From Solanum dulcamara (lineage: Eukaryota; Streptophyta; Magnoliopsida; Solanales; Solanaceae): 64,000 bases of DNA. The DNA is taken from assembly GCF_947179165.1 (NCBI RefSeq), contig NC_077244.1, positions 78,954,144-79,018,143 on the forward strand. The letters are read 5' to 3'. This document shows positions 25,901 through 37,708 of this stretch, in pieces. The notes beneath the pieces were generated by a model. That model was given only the letters and a program-made list of their open reading frames with translations. It ran no database searches and was not told the DNA's origin. The position numbers and the translations under genes are program-made. How positions within the stretch are numbered: the first letter of the stretch is position 1; the number at the start of each line of letters is the position of its first letter.

Positions 25901-27595
25901 ATTTATTAATTGTTCAATCACTTAATACACATGCATTATATTAAGTTAATATTGTTACTCCATATTTGACGACAATTATATAATTTTATAAATATTCATT
26001 TATAACATCTATTTTATATTAAGGGACCAAATATATGCACTTTAAATTGATTGAAGGTTAAATATATTAAGTTAGAAGCAAAAATTTACCAATTAATAAC
26101 TTAGAGATCAAAAGCGCCAAATGTCCCTTGTTTAATCTACCTTTTTATTTCTCTTTTAAACCTGTCATGTGATTAACGCTATATACTAACTGGATCAGAG
26201 GAGTAAGAAAGGATTTGAAAAATAAATAAATAATAAATGTTTAAATATTAAGATAAAACAATTATACAGAAAACCAGTGGCTCAGTACTAAGTTGTGAAA
26301 GATGAGAAAGTTACATCTCCCTCGTTTTATCTGAATCTTTTTAACATTTGCCCAGTGTTTTACTGAAAATGAAATACTTAAACAAGATGCAGCCACAATT
26401 TAATAGCTGTCGGATCATTAGTTTCCACAATTAAAAGTAGATTTATTCTTTGTCAAGGCATGATCTATCTCAATTTTTATTTCTGATATTGGGCTCCTAT
26501 ATAAATTGGTCACGCACGTACAAGATATTCAGCCTTTAGCGCGAGGGTGGGTGTGAACTGTGAAAAGTGTCTCTTTAATTAATATGAATTGGACAATGTT
26601 CACTTCTTGAGTCAGCATTTGTGATTGAATTTGGATTAAGATTCACATGACACGACACGACGTGACAAGACATATTTCGTAATAAACTTAATATGTAATC
26701 CCCTAACGGCGAACATATTGGATGGCAAAGCAAGTAGCAATTTAAGCGGTAAAAAAGCAGGATCCCATATCTAGAGAAAGCTGACCAAATTGTTTGTTAA
26801 TGAATAGGAGCCGACGCTTTTCTTTTGGCGTTGGGCCAATATGGTCTCAAATCCCCACAGACGTGTCGACTTATAGGCCAAAGTTCTCCCACCAATTTTA
26901 ACTTTCTATAATTATTAACATACGTATCGTCTTCCCATTGGCCGCCCAAGTATTTGTAACATTGAGAGTGGATAAATTGTTTGTTTTTATGCTATTGAAA
27001 GGGAGGTCGCAATTCTTTTTTTCTCATGCTTGTATCACATCAACTGCTTTGTACTACAAATTTTATCTTTTACTTATTGATGAAGAGAATTGTAAATAAT
27101 TCCAAGGGCAAAGATATGCTAGATCTCCTGCACTCACGTTACTGTCCCAATGTATTTGAATACAGTTGCCACCATCAACTTGCTTCTTTCCTGTCATACA
27201 TTTACGGTTAGTTGGATCGAGAATAATAATCTTGAGATAAATATAATTATTACATTTTATAATTTTTTTCTACTCTTTATATATGGTTAAGTAATTTATA
27301 TATATAAATATAAGGTTTGATCCAAAATTATAGGATTCTATCGAACTCTTCGCCTCCCATTTTGAAATCGATTAATTTTTACTGAGGAATAAATGTTATC
27401 CGATTGTAATATTATTTTTATATCATACTTAATATGAAATAACAATCTCGAAATTATTAATCTCATAATCAAACACCAAAATAACAATGTAAAGGCTAAA
27501 ATTAAAAGTAAAACATTATATCAATTTATCTGGTGTAAACCAAACACATGTTTATATTATACTTCATATGTCATGTTTTTAGTCTAACGGACTAA
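22915..27595. other. 4.7-kb AT-rich spacer
   Basis: No exon chains or protein motifs were recognised. About 23105-23335 starts with a MITE-like end (ATCTCAATTTATGTGAAAA). About 24385-24690 reads like a diverged repeat with GGGTCGTTTGATAGTGTGTA. At 26780-26960 there is promoter-like text (GACGTGTCGAC, CCAAT-type motifs) but no gene follows; 27026-27211 is a short open frame with no recognisable content. Confidence 0.5.
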
Positions 27596-27600
27596 ACATA

Positions 27601-28300
27601 TGTTGGACTATGGCCCATGTTCCAGCCAAAGACCCATGACCTAATTCTATTTGTAAAATGATTGAAATAATTCTCCTAATTTGTTTCCCAATTCCATTTG
27701 GAAGAGGATTGGAATTATAATCTTATTTGGAGTTGGTTTTGGCTTTAGAAAAAAGTATCACTCTATAAATAGGATAATTTGAGAGAATTATGCAATTCCT
27801 CATTGGTAGTGTCTTTGAGAGTCATTAGGAACATAAGAAAGGTTTTTGAGAGAGCTTTCAACAAGAGAGAATAAAATGGTGTTTTCCGCAGCAGTTTTGC
27901 CTCTCCGACCAACATCTTTCAAATTGCGTTTACCGATTCATTAATCGTTGAATCGGCCTAAAATTTTTACTGAGTGTTTCTAACATCTTGTTGTTTGATT
28001 TGAACGGTGAAGATCGGATTTGGAGACCAAAAATATTTCATTTTAGATCCCGAATAGTAGCTTTGTTTTGGGTGGATTTTCTTCTTATTACTTTTGTTGG
28101 TGTAGCTATTGCTTCTCCTTGTTTGACAATTGTTGTGCAGCCATTTAGGAGAATATTTGTAACCCTCTTATTGTTATAGTGGAACAATTCGGATCTCGAA
28201 GATCCTGTGGTTGTTATGTTCGATTTGAAGGGTTTTTCCACGTTAAATTTGGTGTTATTTATTTTCTCTGTTTTGAGATTTGCATCCTTCCATCATAACA
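27601..28300 (+). mobile_element. Solo LTR of a copia-type retrotransposon
   Basis: 700 bp starting TGTTGGACTATGGCCC and ending CATCATAACA, so TGTT/AACA ends. The 5-bp duplication ACATA flanks it (27596-27600 and 28301-28305). A TATA box CTATAAATAGG lies near 27763, where the U3/R border is expected, and the text near 28240 (TTTTTCCACGTTAAATTTGG) is typical of plant copia LTRs. No internal region or second LTR adjoins it, so it is a solo LTR from LTR-LTR recombination. Confidence 0.85.
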
Positions 28301-28305
28301 ACATA

Positions 28306-29675
28306 AATTATATGCACTTAATAAACCAATAATTATTTTTATTTTTTTGTATTATAATTCCGATATTGAAGTAATTTCAGTAAAATTTGTTCACCAACCA
28401 AACGACCTCTTAAGTTGTAATTATATATAATATACTACTAATATAATTCCTACACTATATTAATGTAGTTTAATTGATTGTAACGGATTATTGCATCTCG
28501 CTTTTTGTTATTAATGTGTAAACTGTCAATAAACTCGATAATTGTTAAATATGTGATAAAATGACTTGAACTCATCATATAAGTCTGATTTTAGCACAAC
28601 TTTTACTCAATTTTTCATTTGTTAAGTATTGATTTTAGTTGAAATTAATTGGGGGATAGATGTTCAAATAAGGGAGCAATTATGTGCCTTATTAATTTTA
28701 AATCTTTAGTGTTTCTGAATTGTACAAAAATTTTGTAAGGAGCACCAATAAAAAAAAAAATTAAAATTGTTCAGATCGATCAATACTCAGCAATTTTTCC
28801 TCCATGCTTGTGCAATTTTTATCTTAAACCGAGTCCCCAAATAAAACTTATCTTTTAACTATACAAAAAAACAAACATACATATAATAGATGTTTTGACT
28901 ACAACAATATATCCAATATAATCTCACTAAGTAAAATTTGAGGAGTAGAGTGTACACAAACTTTATCCCTATCTCATAAAGATAGAGAAAATATTTTTAA
29001 AATAGATGACTTTTACTTGCCACAAAATTGTTTGTCTTTCGATACTGGCATTGTTTCTATATGGCACTATGTTTATATAAAAAAAAAAAAAGAATTTTAA
29101 AAGTTGCCCTCTTTAACTATGGAGTATTAACATTTATGTAACAAGAAGGTGTATCGAGGTAAAATGAGAAGCTTAGATTAAATTGTTACAAACTTTTTAA
29201 AAAGGGATCATCTATTTGGTTGTAATTAAAGTCACATAAATGAAACGAATGGAGTATAAGAAAAGGAGAATTTACAATATTGCAATTGGGCAGCTTGTAT
29301 CAAATGCGCAGAATTTTGTATAGAAGATTAATGTTCTCTTCAGCTATACAACACATAATGCTATGTACATTTCAGTAATTTGGTGAAGAGATTCTGGATA
29401 ATCCTAAGTATACAAACTGCAAAAATTGTATGTCATCAGCTCAGCAGAGAAGAATGCCCCTAACAAATCCAACTTTTATCTTGAAAAACGGCACATTCCA
29501 CACTCCATTGGCAGAAAATTTGAGGTTTTTCCAACTCGAGATTCCTTTCCAAGTTGTGTGTGTCATAGTCCATGAGACTGCAAGTGTACTAGGGTATGAG
29601 GTGTAACATTTGAAATGTTGGGAGGCAACATGGTGACACTTGGTTATAAGATCTCTTTATGTGCCATACAGGCGA
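28306..29675. other. Spacer and TBL gene 3' region
   Basis: AT-rich with no coding signal. About 29220-29258 resembles the end of a plant MITE (GTCACATAAATGAAACG). The right end is the 3' UTR of the minus-strand TBL gene. Confidence 0.45.
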
Positions 29676-32600
29676 TCAAGAAGTTTGTTTGAAAAAAGTT
29701 GCACGAGCTAACTCCCGTTTGAGGAAGCTGGCATATAGAAGCTCGTTCCATGAATCAGGGACACCAGGGAGGCACCAGTGGCTGCAGTCTTGGCGGTGGA
29801 GAGGAGATGGTCCAACCTTGGGACCTAAGTAATACAAAGATGAGTGGCCGTCTCTTCTCTGAAATGACATCCCTGTTACATTCAATAAATCCAAATTCCA
29901 CGCTTTTGATTTGTTCTGTTTCTCTGACAGCACATTGATCACAGTGTTATATTCAAATGACGTCTTCAGCGACTCTTGGGATGATCCTATGTTAGGTAGC
30001 TTCTCAAGATGACAATTACCGCCGGTCTTCCAGTCCCCACCTCTGTACATTATATTGAAGTAACTCATTAGTTGGTTGTAACAACTACGATGAATATTGA
30101 AGCAATGAAGTAACTAATCTGCATGTGTATCATCACAAACAATCTAGAAATAACACCAATCCACTAAATCAATTCACCCAATGAAAGCTAGCTCATGAAT
30201 TGAAAGATGCAAACATGGACTTGCCATCTGATTATTGAAACTAACGTAGTAACAGGCAGTATGTCCATGTTTGAAATTAGAAATTTGGACATAATCAATG
30301 CCACAGAATATGCATGTTTAGAGAAAAGTTTGGGAAGAGGAGGTCATGAGTTATGACAAATTAGGGCGGAGGATATTTAACCTATTCTTTTCGTAAACTG
30401 GCTGTACAAGCAAAGGGAACACACAATTTCGGGTAGAGATACACCCAGACTTGCATACAGATAAATGGACATATAAACTGCAGTGTGTTTTCTCAACCTT
30501 ATGTGACACGTATACACACTAAATATACTCCCATTTCTATACAGGATAGACAAAGTAAAACCGCTACCACTAACAACTCAGACCTAATTTAATACAGCCA
30601 GTAGATATTAAGGATTATGAATATCACAACCTTAAACATTCTCAGCTTCTCCTTCTCTTTTTCTTTGTGAAAACCGAGAAATCCTTGAGGTCCAACTACA
30701 TTGTAAATAATGAACCTGTCTTCTTACCCTTCAAATTGGGAGATAGGTGTAGTAGTATAGGAAGAAGAAGAGGGACTTACATATGGTGTTCATCGACATA
30801 GAAAAAGCATACGACAAAGTCCTCACGTCCTACGGAGATGTTTGGAGGCTAGAGGTGTACCCGTAGCTTATGTTATGGTGATTAAAGACATGTATGATCA
30901 AGTCAAGACCCGGGTAAGGGTAGTGGGAGGATTCGGAGCACTTTCTATTCGCGATAGGGTTGCACCATGGATCGACTCTTAGCCGATTCTTATTTGCCAT
31001 GAGTTGGATGAATTGACTCGGCATATCCATGGGGAGGTGCCATGGTATATGCTATTTGCAGATGACATAGTTTTGATTGACGAGATGCAGGGCGGAGTTT
31101 ATGATAAGTTGGCAGTTATGAGACAAATCATGGAGTCTAAAGGGTTCAGGTTGAGCTGGAGTAAGACAAAGTACCTAGAATGCAAGTACAGTGACGTAAC
31201 GCACGATGAAGATGCGGAAGTGATGATTGAACGGTCTAGTTTCCCATATCAGTATTATTATAACTATTCTTCTATTACCACTAGTTGTCTCCTTTGCTTC
31301 GTATTATTTGTTGTTGCAACTATTCTTTTCTCTAGTATTTTCAACATGGCTTCTTTATTACTTTATTTCTTTTTCAAACCTACTTTGAATTATTTTACTC
31401 GAGTTCAAGGTCTTTCAGAAATAACCTTCCTATCTTCACAAGGTAGGGGAAAGTTTTGCATACACACAATCCTTCCCAGACCCCACTCCGTAAAATTATA
31501 CTGATTATGTTATTGGTGTTGTACACCATGCTCTTACCACTAGAAAAAGCTCTAGGGATCAACCTTTTCAGCTTCTTTTTAAACTTAAATTACCAATTTG
31601 GAACTAAATTTCTTCCTCACACTTGTAATACAATGTAGTCAGCAACAGATCTCAAAAGAAATTATTCAATTGTGAGCTATTATGTTTCCTTTTGAAATGT
31701 CGCCTTCATTTAACAGATCAAGACCAAGACATACCTGAAGTGAACAGGAGCATAAGTTCGAAATATGACATGTGTCTTGGTCATATTCACTTCATGACCT
31801 ATCCAATCAACCAATGTCGAAATTGACCTCCGGTATGCAATCTCAATACTCATGGTCATATCAACTTCTCCACCTTGTTGAAAGTAACATCCCCTATACA
31901 AAAATCAATAAGTCACAAGTATATTAGTTTATCGGCTATCAAGATTATGATTCACAAAAGCAACAAACTCTGATGTCCAAACTTAAAGTGCTTAGTGTTA
32001 ATGCACCAATTAGTGATGGGAAGCAACACATCTAAACAACTTGAGGAAAAAAATTTACGTGATGAGGACAATACATAGCTGGAATAATTATGGTTGTTTT
32101 TCTCCTAATGAAATTCCTACAAATACATAATAGTTGTAGCATTGTTTTAGCTCATAGCATCCAACAACTACTAATCACTCATACCTCACTAAATCCTTTC
32201 AATTTCAGACAGAAGGCCAACCTCAAGGCTAAGACAAAAAAGGCCAAATGAAAGAGCTAGAACATATTTTAGAGCTTCAATCTGCGGATATTCAAATTTA
32301 CCACCTTCAGTTCTATATAGCATGATAACCTTTTTATATTTCCTTTTGCTGTATGATGGAGGAGTCGAATTCAAAATCTAATATTTGTAGCATTGTTTCT
32401 GCAAGGTAACTGAGTTAGCATTGTTTCTGCAAGGTAACTGAGTCCATTACTGAACCATTTCATTCTCTGCCCTATCAAACTTATTTTGCTTACATATCCA
32501 TTACTCCAGGTACTAGTTTAATCAATTAGCTGAATCCTTCACTGCAAAATTTAACAAAAGGACGTATCTGACAATGAATGAGGGGAAACCCCACAGCTTC

Positions 32601-34675
32601 ATGCCCCCTCTATTCATGTAGATGCAAAAACATGCTTACGGGCACACCCAAAAAGGACATTGAGCACCAACACTTTAAAATACTCTACCACCCATTAGTT
32701 TATTTTTCTTCTCGCAATGTGCAAAGAGAGCAAGGAAGATATAAAGAGCATGGCATCCGGGATGCTCGCTAATGGTCATCAGTTATTTGGTCCAATGTGG
32801 CCTACTATTCTTTTCCAGGGGAAATCCTTGCCATAAAGCAGCTCAAAAACTTTGAAGGTTCTGGCAATATGTGGCAAATTGTTAAATGCTAGTTTTCTCT
32901 ATGTACTACATATTTAGCGGTTGTTAACTATTTTCTTTATGTTTTTACCAATCCTTTACAGATTTTTAATTAGAACAGTTTTTTTTCTAATTGTCTAATT
33001 AATCAGGGGCCATACTTCGAGGTTCTTTAATGCAAAAATCTAGAAGGGAAATATACACAACTATAGCACTCATCCTACCCTCTCCAAACCCCACTTGTGG
33101 GATTCCACTGGATTATTGTTGTTGTTGTTGTTGTAGCACTCATATAATCTATTTGTACAACTTTTCTCTATAATCTATTTGTAAACTTGAGTTCTTGACA
33201 CAAAAATAAAATATCAAGCGTTCCATCAGATTCAATGTATCAGTTAAGCAAGAAAACTATGTGCTTAAATTGATAAAGCAAGAAAAGAGCTTACTCTCTA
33301 ATAGTTTTTTCATAAATCCACCAGTGACCACTGTTGAATACCAAAACATCAGCTCCTTTCCATTGAGCAGAGCTCCAATCCATTTGATCCAGTCTCAAAG
33401 TCAATTTAACATTTCGGGGAGCCCCTGAAGGTGGACGACCTTGAAACACTAGGAATGGAGCTCTATAGTACTCAATAGTGCAGTTGAAATCCTTGAACTT
33501 AAAAATCAGAAAACCCATGTGCTTCGTGATAGGATTTCCATTAACTTCATATATCTTGCTTTTATCAGGAACTGCAGAAGATAACATGCAGAGTAGAGAC
33601 TCCCACTGGTTTCTTCCAATTGAATCCCCAACAAATACAACCCGTCTGTTTCGCAACTTTTCTAACATAATTTTTGCATCGAATCTGCTTAAAAGAGTAA
33701 TTAGAAGACTAAAATCTGAATTCAATAATCATGGAAAAGATTATGAAAAGCTCTGCCCCACTAAGCACAAAGTCTTCTCAAGAATAACAATGAAAAATTT
33801 AAGCATCAAGCTAACAACATTATATGATGCTCAATGAGAGCCAATATAGTAAGAGCTAAGTTCTATACACTGATAGTGTATATGTTCTTTTACACCATTA
33901 GATAAAATTGACCTAATAGGTAATTCTTTATATCAAGACTGAAATGGTGACTTGAAAAAAATAGAATGAGAACCTAATGTAACCAGTCAAATTGTGCAAC
34001 AATATTTTGCACTGTCAGTGTATATAACTAAGTTCACCTAGTAGTTCAATGATTAAAACCTTAATCAGCTAAAATCAGGAGCAAATGTTATGCAACAAAA
34101 ACACATCATATCAAAGCCTAAACAGTTGAAGCAATTCTTTCACTTTCTTCTCTCTTAAACTCTTTAGTTAAATTAAAAACGGTATATAGTACTCAGTACC
34201 AGAAGAAAATAAGTAAAATTAACCTGGGCAAGTTGCAATCTTTAGGTTGCCAACGCCATTTAGTATAGAAATTGTCAGGCCTACCATTCTCAGAACAACG
34301 AAATCCTTCATCCAAGAACTTACAATCCTTTGATTCATAAAGTGGATAACTTTCATCCCAAACCCAATTTCCATCGAAAATATCACAACTTTCTGCACTT
34401 TTTTCCAAAAAAGCAACCTTTTCACTCTTGTTATACGACAAAGAGGATCCATTTATTCCAATCCAAGTAGCAAACAAGGATGGCTGATGCAACCGAGGCC
34501 CTCTGTTCACTGTTCTGTAATCCAACAAGAAGAGACACAAGAATAAGCAAACAGTGAAAAAGAAACAGCCAAGAACACCTGGTGAAGGCTCAAAAGGCTT
34601 AAACCCCTTGAATTTCTTGAAAATCTTCAAGTGGGTCATTGTGTTGATGATTCTGGGCGATGGGTTTTCACTCAT
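29676..34675 (-). CDS. TBL: Trichome birefringence-like (TBL) polysaccharide O-acetyltransferase
   Basis: TBL proteins acetylate cell-wall polysaccharides in the Golgi. Exons on the minus strand: 34675-34224, 33684-33295, 31893-31735, 30042-29676; 1,368 bp, 455 residues plus stop, phases consistent. A short cytosolic N-terminus is followed by one membrane anchor at about residues 35-51 ([17 protein letters not shown]). The TBL domain begins near [17 protein letters not shown] (from about 96). The catalytic GDS is at about 170-172 ([16 protein letters not shown]) and the DxxH motif at about 419-422 (DCSHWCLPG). Length and motifs are complete. From memory it looks nearest to the TBL10/TBL11 branch (TBL10 is linked to pectin rhamnogalacturonan I acetylation), but the substrate is not shown by sequence. 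Introns 2 and 3 contain retroelement pieces. Confidence 0.92.
30752..31240 (+). mobile_element. RTE-type LINE reverse-transcriptase fragment in TBL intron 3
   Basis: A degenerate plant RTE-like LINE, antisense to the host gene. Recognisable pieces in shifting frames are [17 protein letters not shown] at about 30774, then [20 protein letters not shown] with the FADD catalytic motif near 31054, and [20 protein letters not shown] to about 31190. Stops and frameshifts lie between them. Both ends are missing. Confidence 0.88.
31241..31530 (+). mobile_element. TTG-ending Solanaceae SINE-like element abutting the LINE
   Basis: The text matches my memory of a very common Solanaceae repeat: TTGTCTCCTTTGCTTCG, CTTTCAGAAATAACC, CACAAGGTAGGGGAAAG, CCCAGACCCCACTC, ending near TATTGGTGTTGT. 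It begins where LINE similarity ends, so it inserted in or next to the LINE, still within TBL intron 3. Confidence 0.7.
32384..32442 (+). repeat. Short tandem duplication in TBL intron 2
   Basis: AGCATTGTTTCTGCAAGGTA plus ACTGAGT occurs twice head to tail at about 32388-32442. No function is suggested. Confidence 0.7.
33045..33137 (+). mobile_element. 3' fragment of TTG-ending SINE in TBL intron 2
   Basis: CTACCCTCTCCAAACCCCAC, TTGTGGGATTCCACTGGAT and then a (TTG) run at about 33117-33133. This is the 3' part of the same Solanaceae SINE family as at 31241-31530 and 58378-58455. Confidence 0.75.
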
Positions 34676-36703
34676 ATCTGCTTTAAACTAAAGAACTACT
34701 AGTGCGTGTACAGAAAAATCCAATCTTTGGATGAACAAGTCTTGGAAAATAAAAAATAAATAAAAAAAGCAAGTCTTGGAATACCATAAATGTTGAAAAA
34801 AAATTGGAGGGCTATTTTTTTGAGAAGATGTGTTCACACATAAAACTATTGAGTTGAGTACAGCTAGGTGGGGCTTTCTTTTGAGAGAGAGAGAGAGAGT
34901 AAAAAAGTAGAGAGTTAGAAGATGTTGATGATGGTGAGGTCGAGGTGGGGTCTGTATGGGCAAATTAAAGACAAACATTCAAAACGATAGGCTAAAATGG
35001 CAAATGGGGGACCTGGAGAAAATGCATTTTACAAACTTAAATAATAATGATTGAGTTTTTCAGCTGAAAGAAAAAAGTGAGGTTTAAAGGCTTCGCTATG
35101 TTTGTGTGAACGTTTTCAAGTAACCGACAACTGAGGGAAATACCAAAGAAGCTGTTAACTTTATGAGTTCTTTTTGTACATTTTTGGCGGAGATGTCGGA
35201 AAAGGGTGAAAAGAAAGGGTAGAAAGCCGGTGGAACCGCCGTGAGGCTTAACAGAGAATATATGGGAACGTGGGATCAACGTGGGATGTCAACAAAACAC
35301 CGGAAATTACACTTCATTCTCTCTGCTTTTACTTAAAAAAATATTATTTTTTTATTATTAATTATAATCATTTTAATATATTTTTTAAAAAATATTAAAT
35401 TTATTATATTCAATAGTAATTATGAAACTGTGGGAATATAGATGAAAATTCGAAAATGTACGTGATATTTACATCAATAGCAGTAGTTAAATTTTGTATG
35501 AGGTGGATTTGCTAATTAAATAAATAATTGTACTCAAGATTAGAAAGTATCGAAATGTGTATTGATTAATACACCTAACAAAATGAAGACGTGTGTCAGC
35601 CTACTTAAATTCACCCCACGATGCAGTAGCAGTTAAATAGAGTAGCCATTTTAATATTTGATAGGGATTTTTTTTTGTTAATCCAAGAAACCAAATTAGG
35701 GATACTGTACGGAATTATCATATTGACATCAAAAGTTTTAATATTGTGATTTTTGATAATATAATATTTGATATGGATTTTTTTTTTGGTATTCCATATT
35801 TATACGTAAAATAGTTATCAAGATACAATATATATTGCTTGTAATTTTATTTAAATATTATATGCATAAAAATTAAAGTTATAATTCTCTAATATATGAA
35901 TATAAACGATAAACAAATTATATTACAATTTGCCGTCTTTACAATATCAAAAATGAAATACTTTCTTAACCCTGAAATTATTAAAATGATTGAAAACTCT
36001 ACCTTGAAGGGTAGGTAGCATCTTTATAGAAGAACAGCGTCTTTTGTTTTAAAATCCTTACTAGGCGTTTGGGTGAGAAACATTTACTTACAAATAATCT
36101 TTAGTACAATTATTTTTTTTCATAAGTGAAAACTTGTTTTGTATCATTAATACTAGTGGTAATTTGTGGTTGAGGGTTGGAGAAATGACAACAAAGGCTG
36201 ATGTTTAGTAAGAGCCACAAAATTAGTCTTGTGATGTGATTGTGAGATTATGAGAAATATGGTGTGAAAACATATATTCATATCATAATATAATTAGGTA
36301 GTCTAATCAAATTTAATAACACAATCCATTCTCTGGCTGTATTGTGAAAAATAGTAGTATTCTTTCTCATTTGCTGCTATATGCACTGTAGACAATCTTA
36401 TATTATGTGATGTGTGATAAATCAACAACAACACGTTAAATGCCAATTGAGTCCCATTATTACTGAAAGAGAAATATAAAGTCAAATCATAGAAAAACAA
36501 CCAATAAAGATTTATCCCTTGCGGTGAGATTCTTTACTTGTCATTACCACTTGAATCCAATTAAAATTCTTCTTCACGGAAGGGTAATAATTTGACAACT
36601 AGAAACTGAAGAAAAGCAGAAATTAACAAGTCATAATATTTTTATTACCAAGTTAAATTAAAGCATATATATATATTTGGGGTTTACAACCCAAATTCTC
36701 AAT
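34676..36703. other. TBL upstream region and spacer
   Basis: It contains a (GA)8 tract at 34883-34899, about 210 bp before the TBL start, probably in the 5' UTR or core promoter. The rest (35290-36700) is AT-rich with no coding signal; the right end is the OEP7-like 3' UTR. Confidence 0.5.
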
Positions 36704-36931
36704 TCAGGGAATTTTCTCGGGAGGATCGACATCGACCTGAGATTTTCCGGGTTCTGAAGTTTGATCGGCGGCGTCATCGTCATCGTCTGGGTCACGAGAA
36801 GGGTCAGACTTGTCCATGGCAGCTCGGGCTTTATCAAGCCACGGTTTGAAAGCAAGCTCAATCGCCAACCACCCAAAAGCTATGGCTCCAAATACCACTG
36901 CTGTCGATTTCAACGAGTTATTTTTCGCCAT
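36704..36931 (-). CDS. OEP7: OEP7-like chloroplast outer envelope membrane protein
   Basis: Single exon, 75 residues from the Met at 36931. A Met three codons upstream (36940) is possible, but [13 protein letters not shown] aligns better with remembered Arabidopsis OEP7. One hydrophobic segment (about residues 8-29) contains [11 protein letters not shown], followed by [19 protein letters not shown], the family signature, then an acidic/Pro-rich tail. OEP7 is a signal-anchored protein inserted in the plastid outer envelope; its physiological function is little known. It is a few residues longer than Arabidopsis OEP7. The neighbouring SmD1 genes are unrelated. Confidence 0.85.
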   Translation of the reverse strand: MAKNNSLKSTAVVFGAIAFGWLAIELAFKPWLDKARAAMDKSDPSRDPDDDDDAADQTSEPGKSQVDVDPPEKIP

Positions 36932-37708
36932 TGAGACCACAAGCAGATATACCCGACGAGGGTTTTAGGTTGCAGCTCTCCACAAGATTTGCTACCGTCA
37001 CTATTACTTATACTGTGTCACCAGAAGAGGAATTATATGGGTTAGCGTCATTAAGACATTACTTGGGCCTCCAATTACGGAAAAAATTCCCAAATAGCCA
37101 CAATTTTAAAAACTAGTAACATTTTTAAAACTACGCTCTTGTCTTGGCACGAAAACCTGGAATAACTTCACAACTTTGACAAGTTTATCCCACAATAATT
37201 CACAAGGTTTAAAATTGTTTTGCTAGAGTTTCAAACGATTTATGAGATTTATATTTATAATATATAAGTTCAAACCCAAAAAATAATTTATTTGATTAAA
37301 AAACTTGATGTTTATCCATAAATGATTACTGGGTTTATATATTGTTCCAAATGTAGACTGGTAAATATCACCGACACATAACATTATTACGTACAAGTAT
37401 GCGACTCTATTCCTGGGCTTTTTTTCCCCTCTTATTATTGCAACGAAAAACAAAAGGGCGCAAATTGGCAACTGAGCAGATGCAAAAGTGATCAATATAG
37501 TTCAATGACTTGACTAGGCAGAACAAAATTGAACATGATAGGAAAGTAATGTTAGCAGTCCATATGATGCAACGAGATAACCTGCTCTGACTTCAAAGAT
37601 CCAAAATAAATCCTTTTTTCCACTGGAAAAACTAAAGAGCAAATCTTTCAATTCGTACATATGTTTACATAGGCAAGACTGCAAAAAATTAGAGCAGCTG
37701 GGATGCAT

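Noticed and set aside
26780..26970. Promoter-like text with an ACGT core and CCAAT motifs
   Set aside because: No coding sequence follows within 1 kb, so no gene or promoter is claimed.
27026..28241. Short open frames at 27026-27211, 27988-28179 and 28038-28241
   Set aside because: The latter two are inside the solo LTR; the first has no recognisable content.
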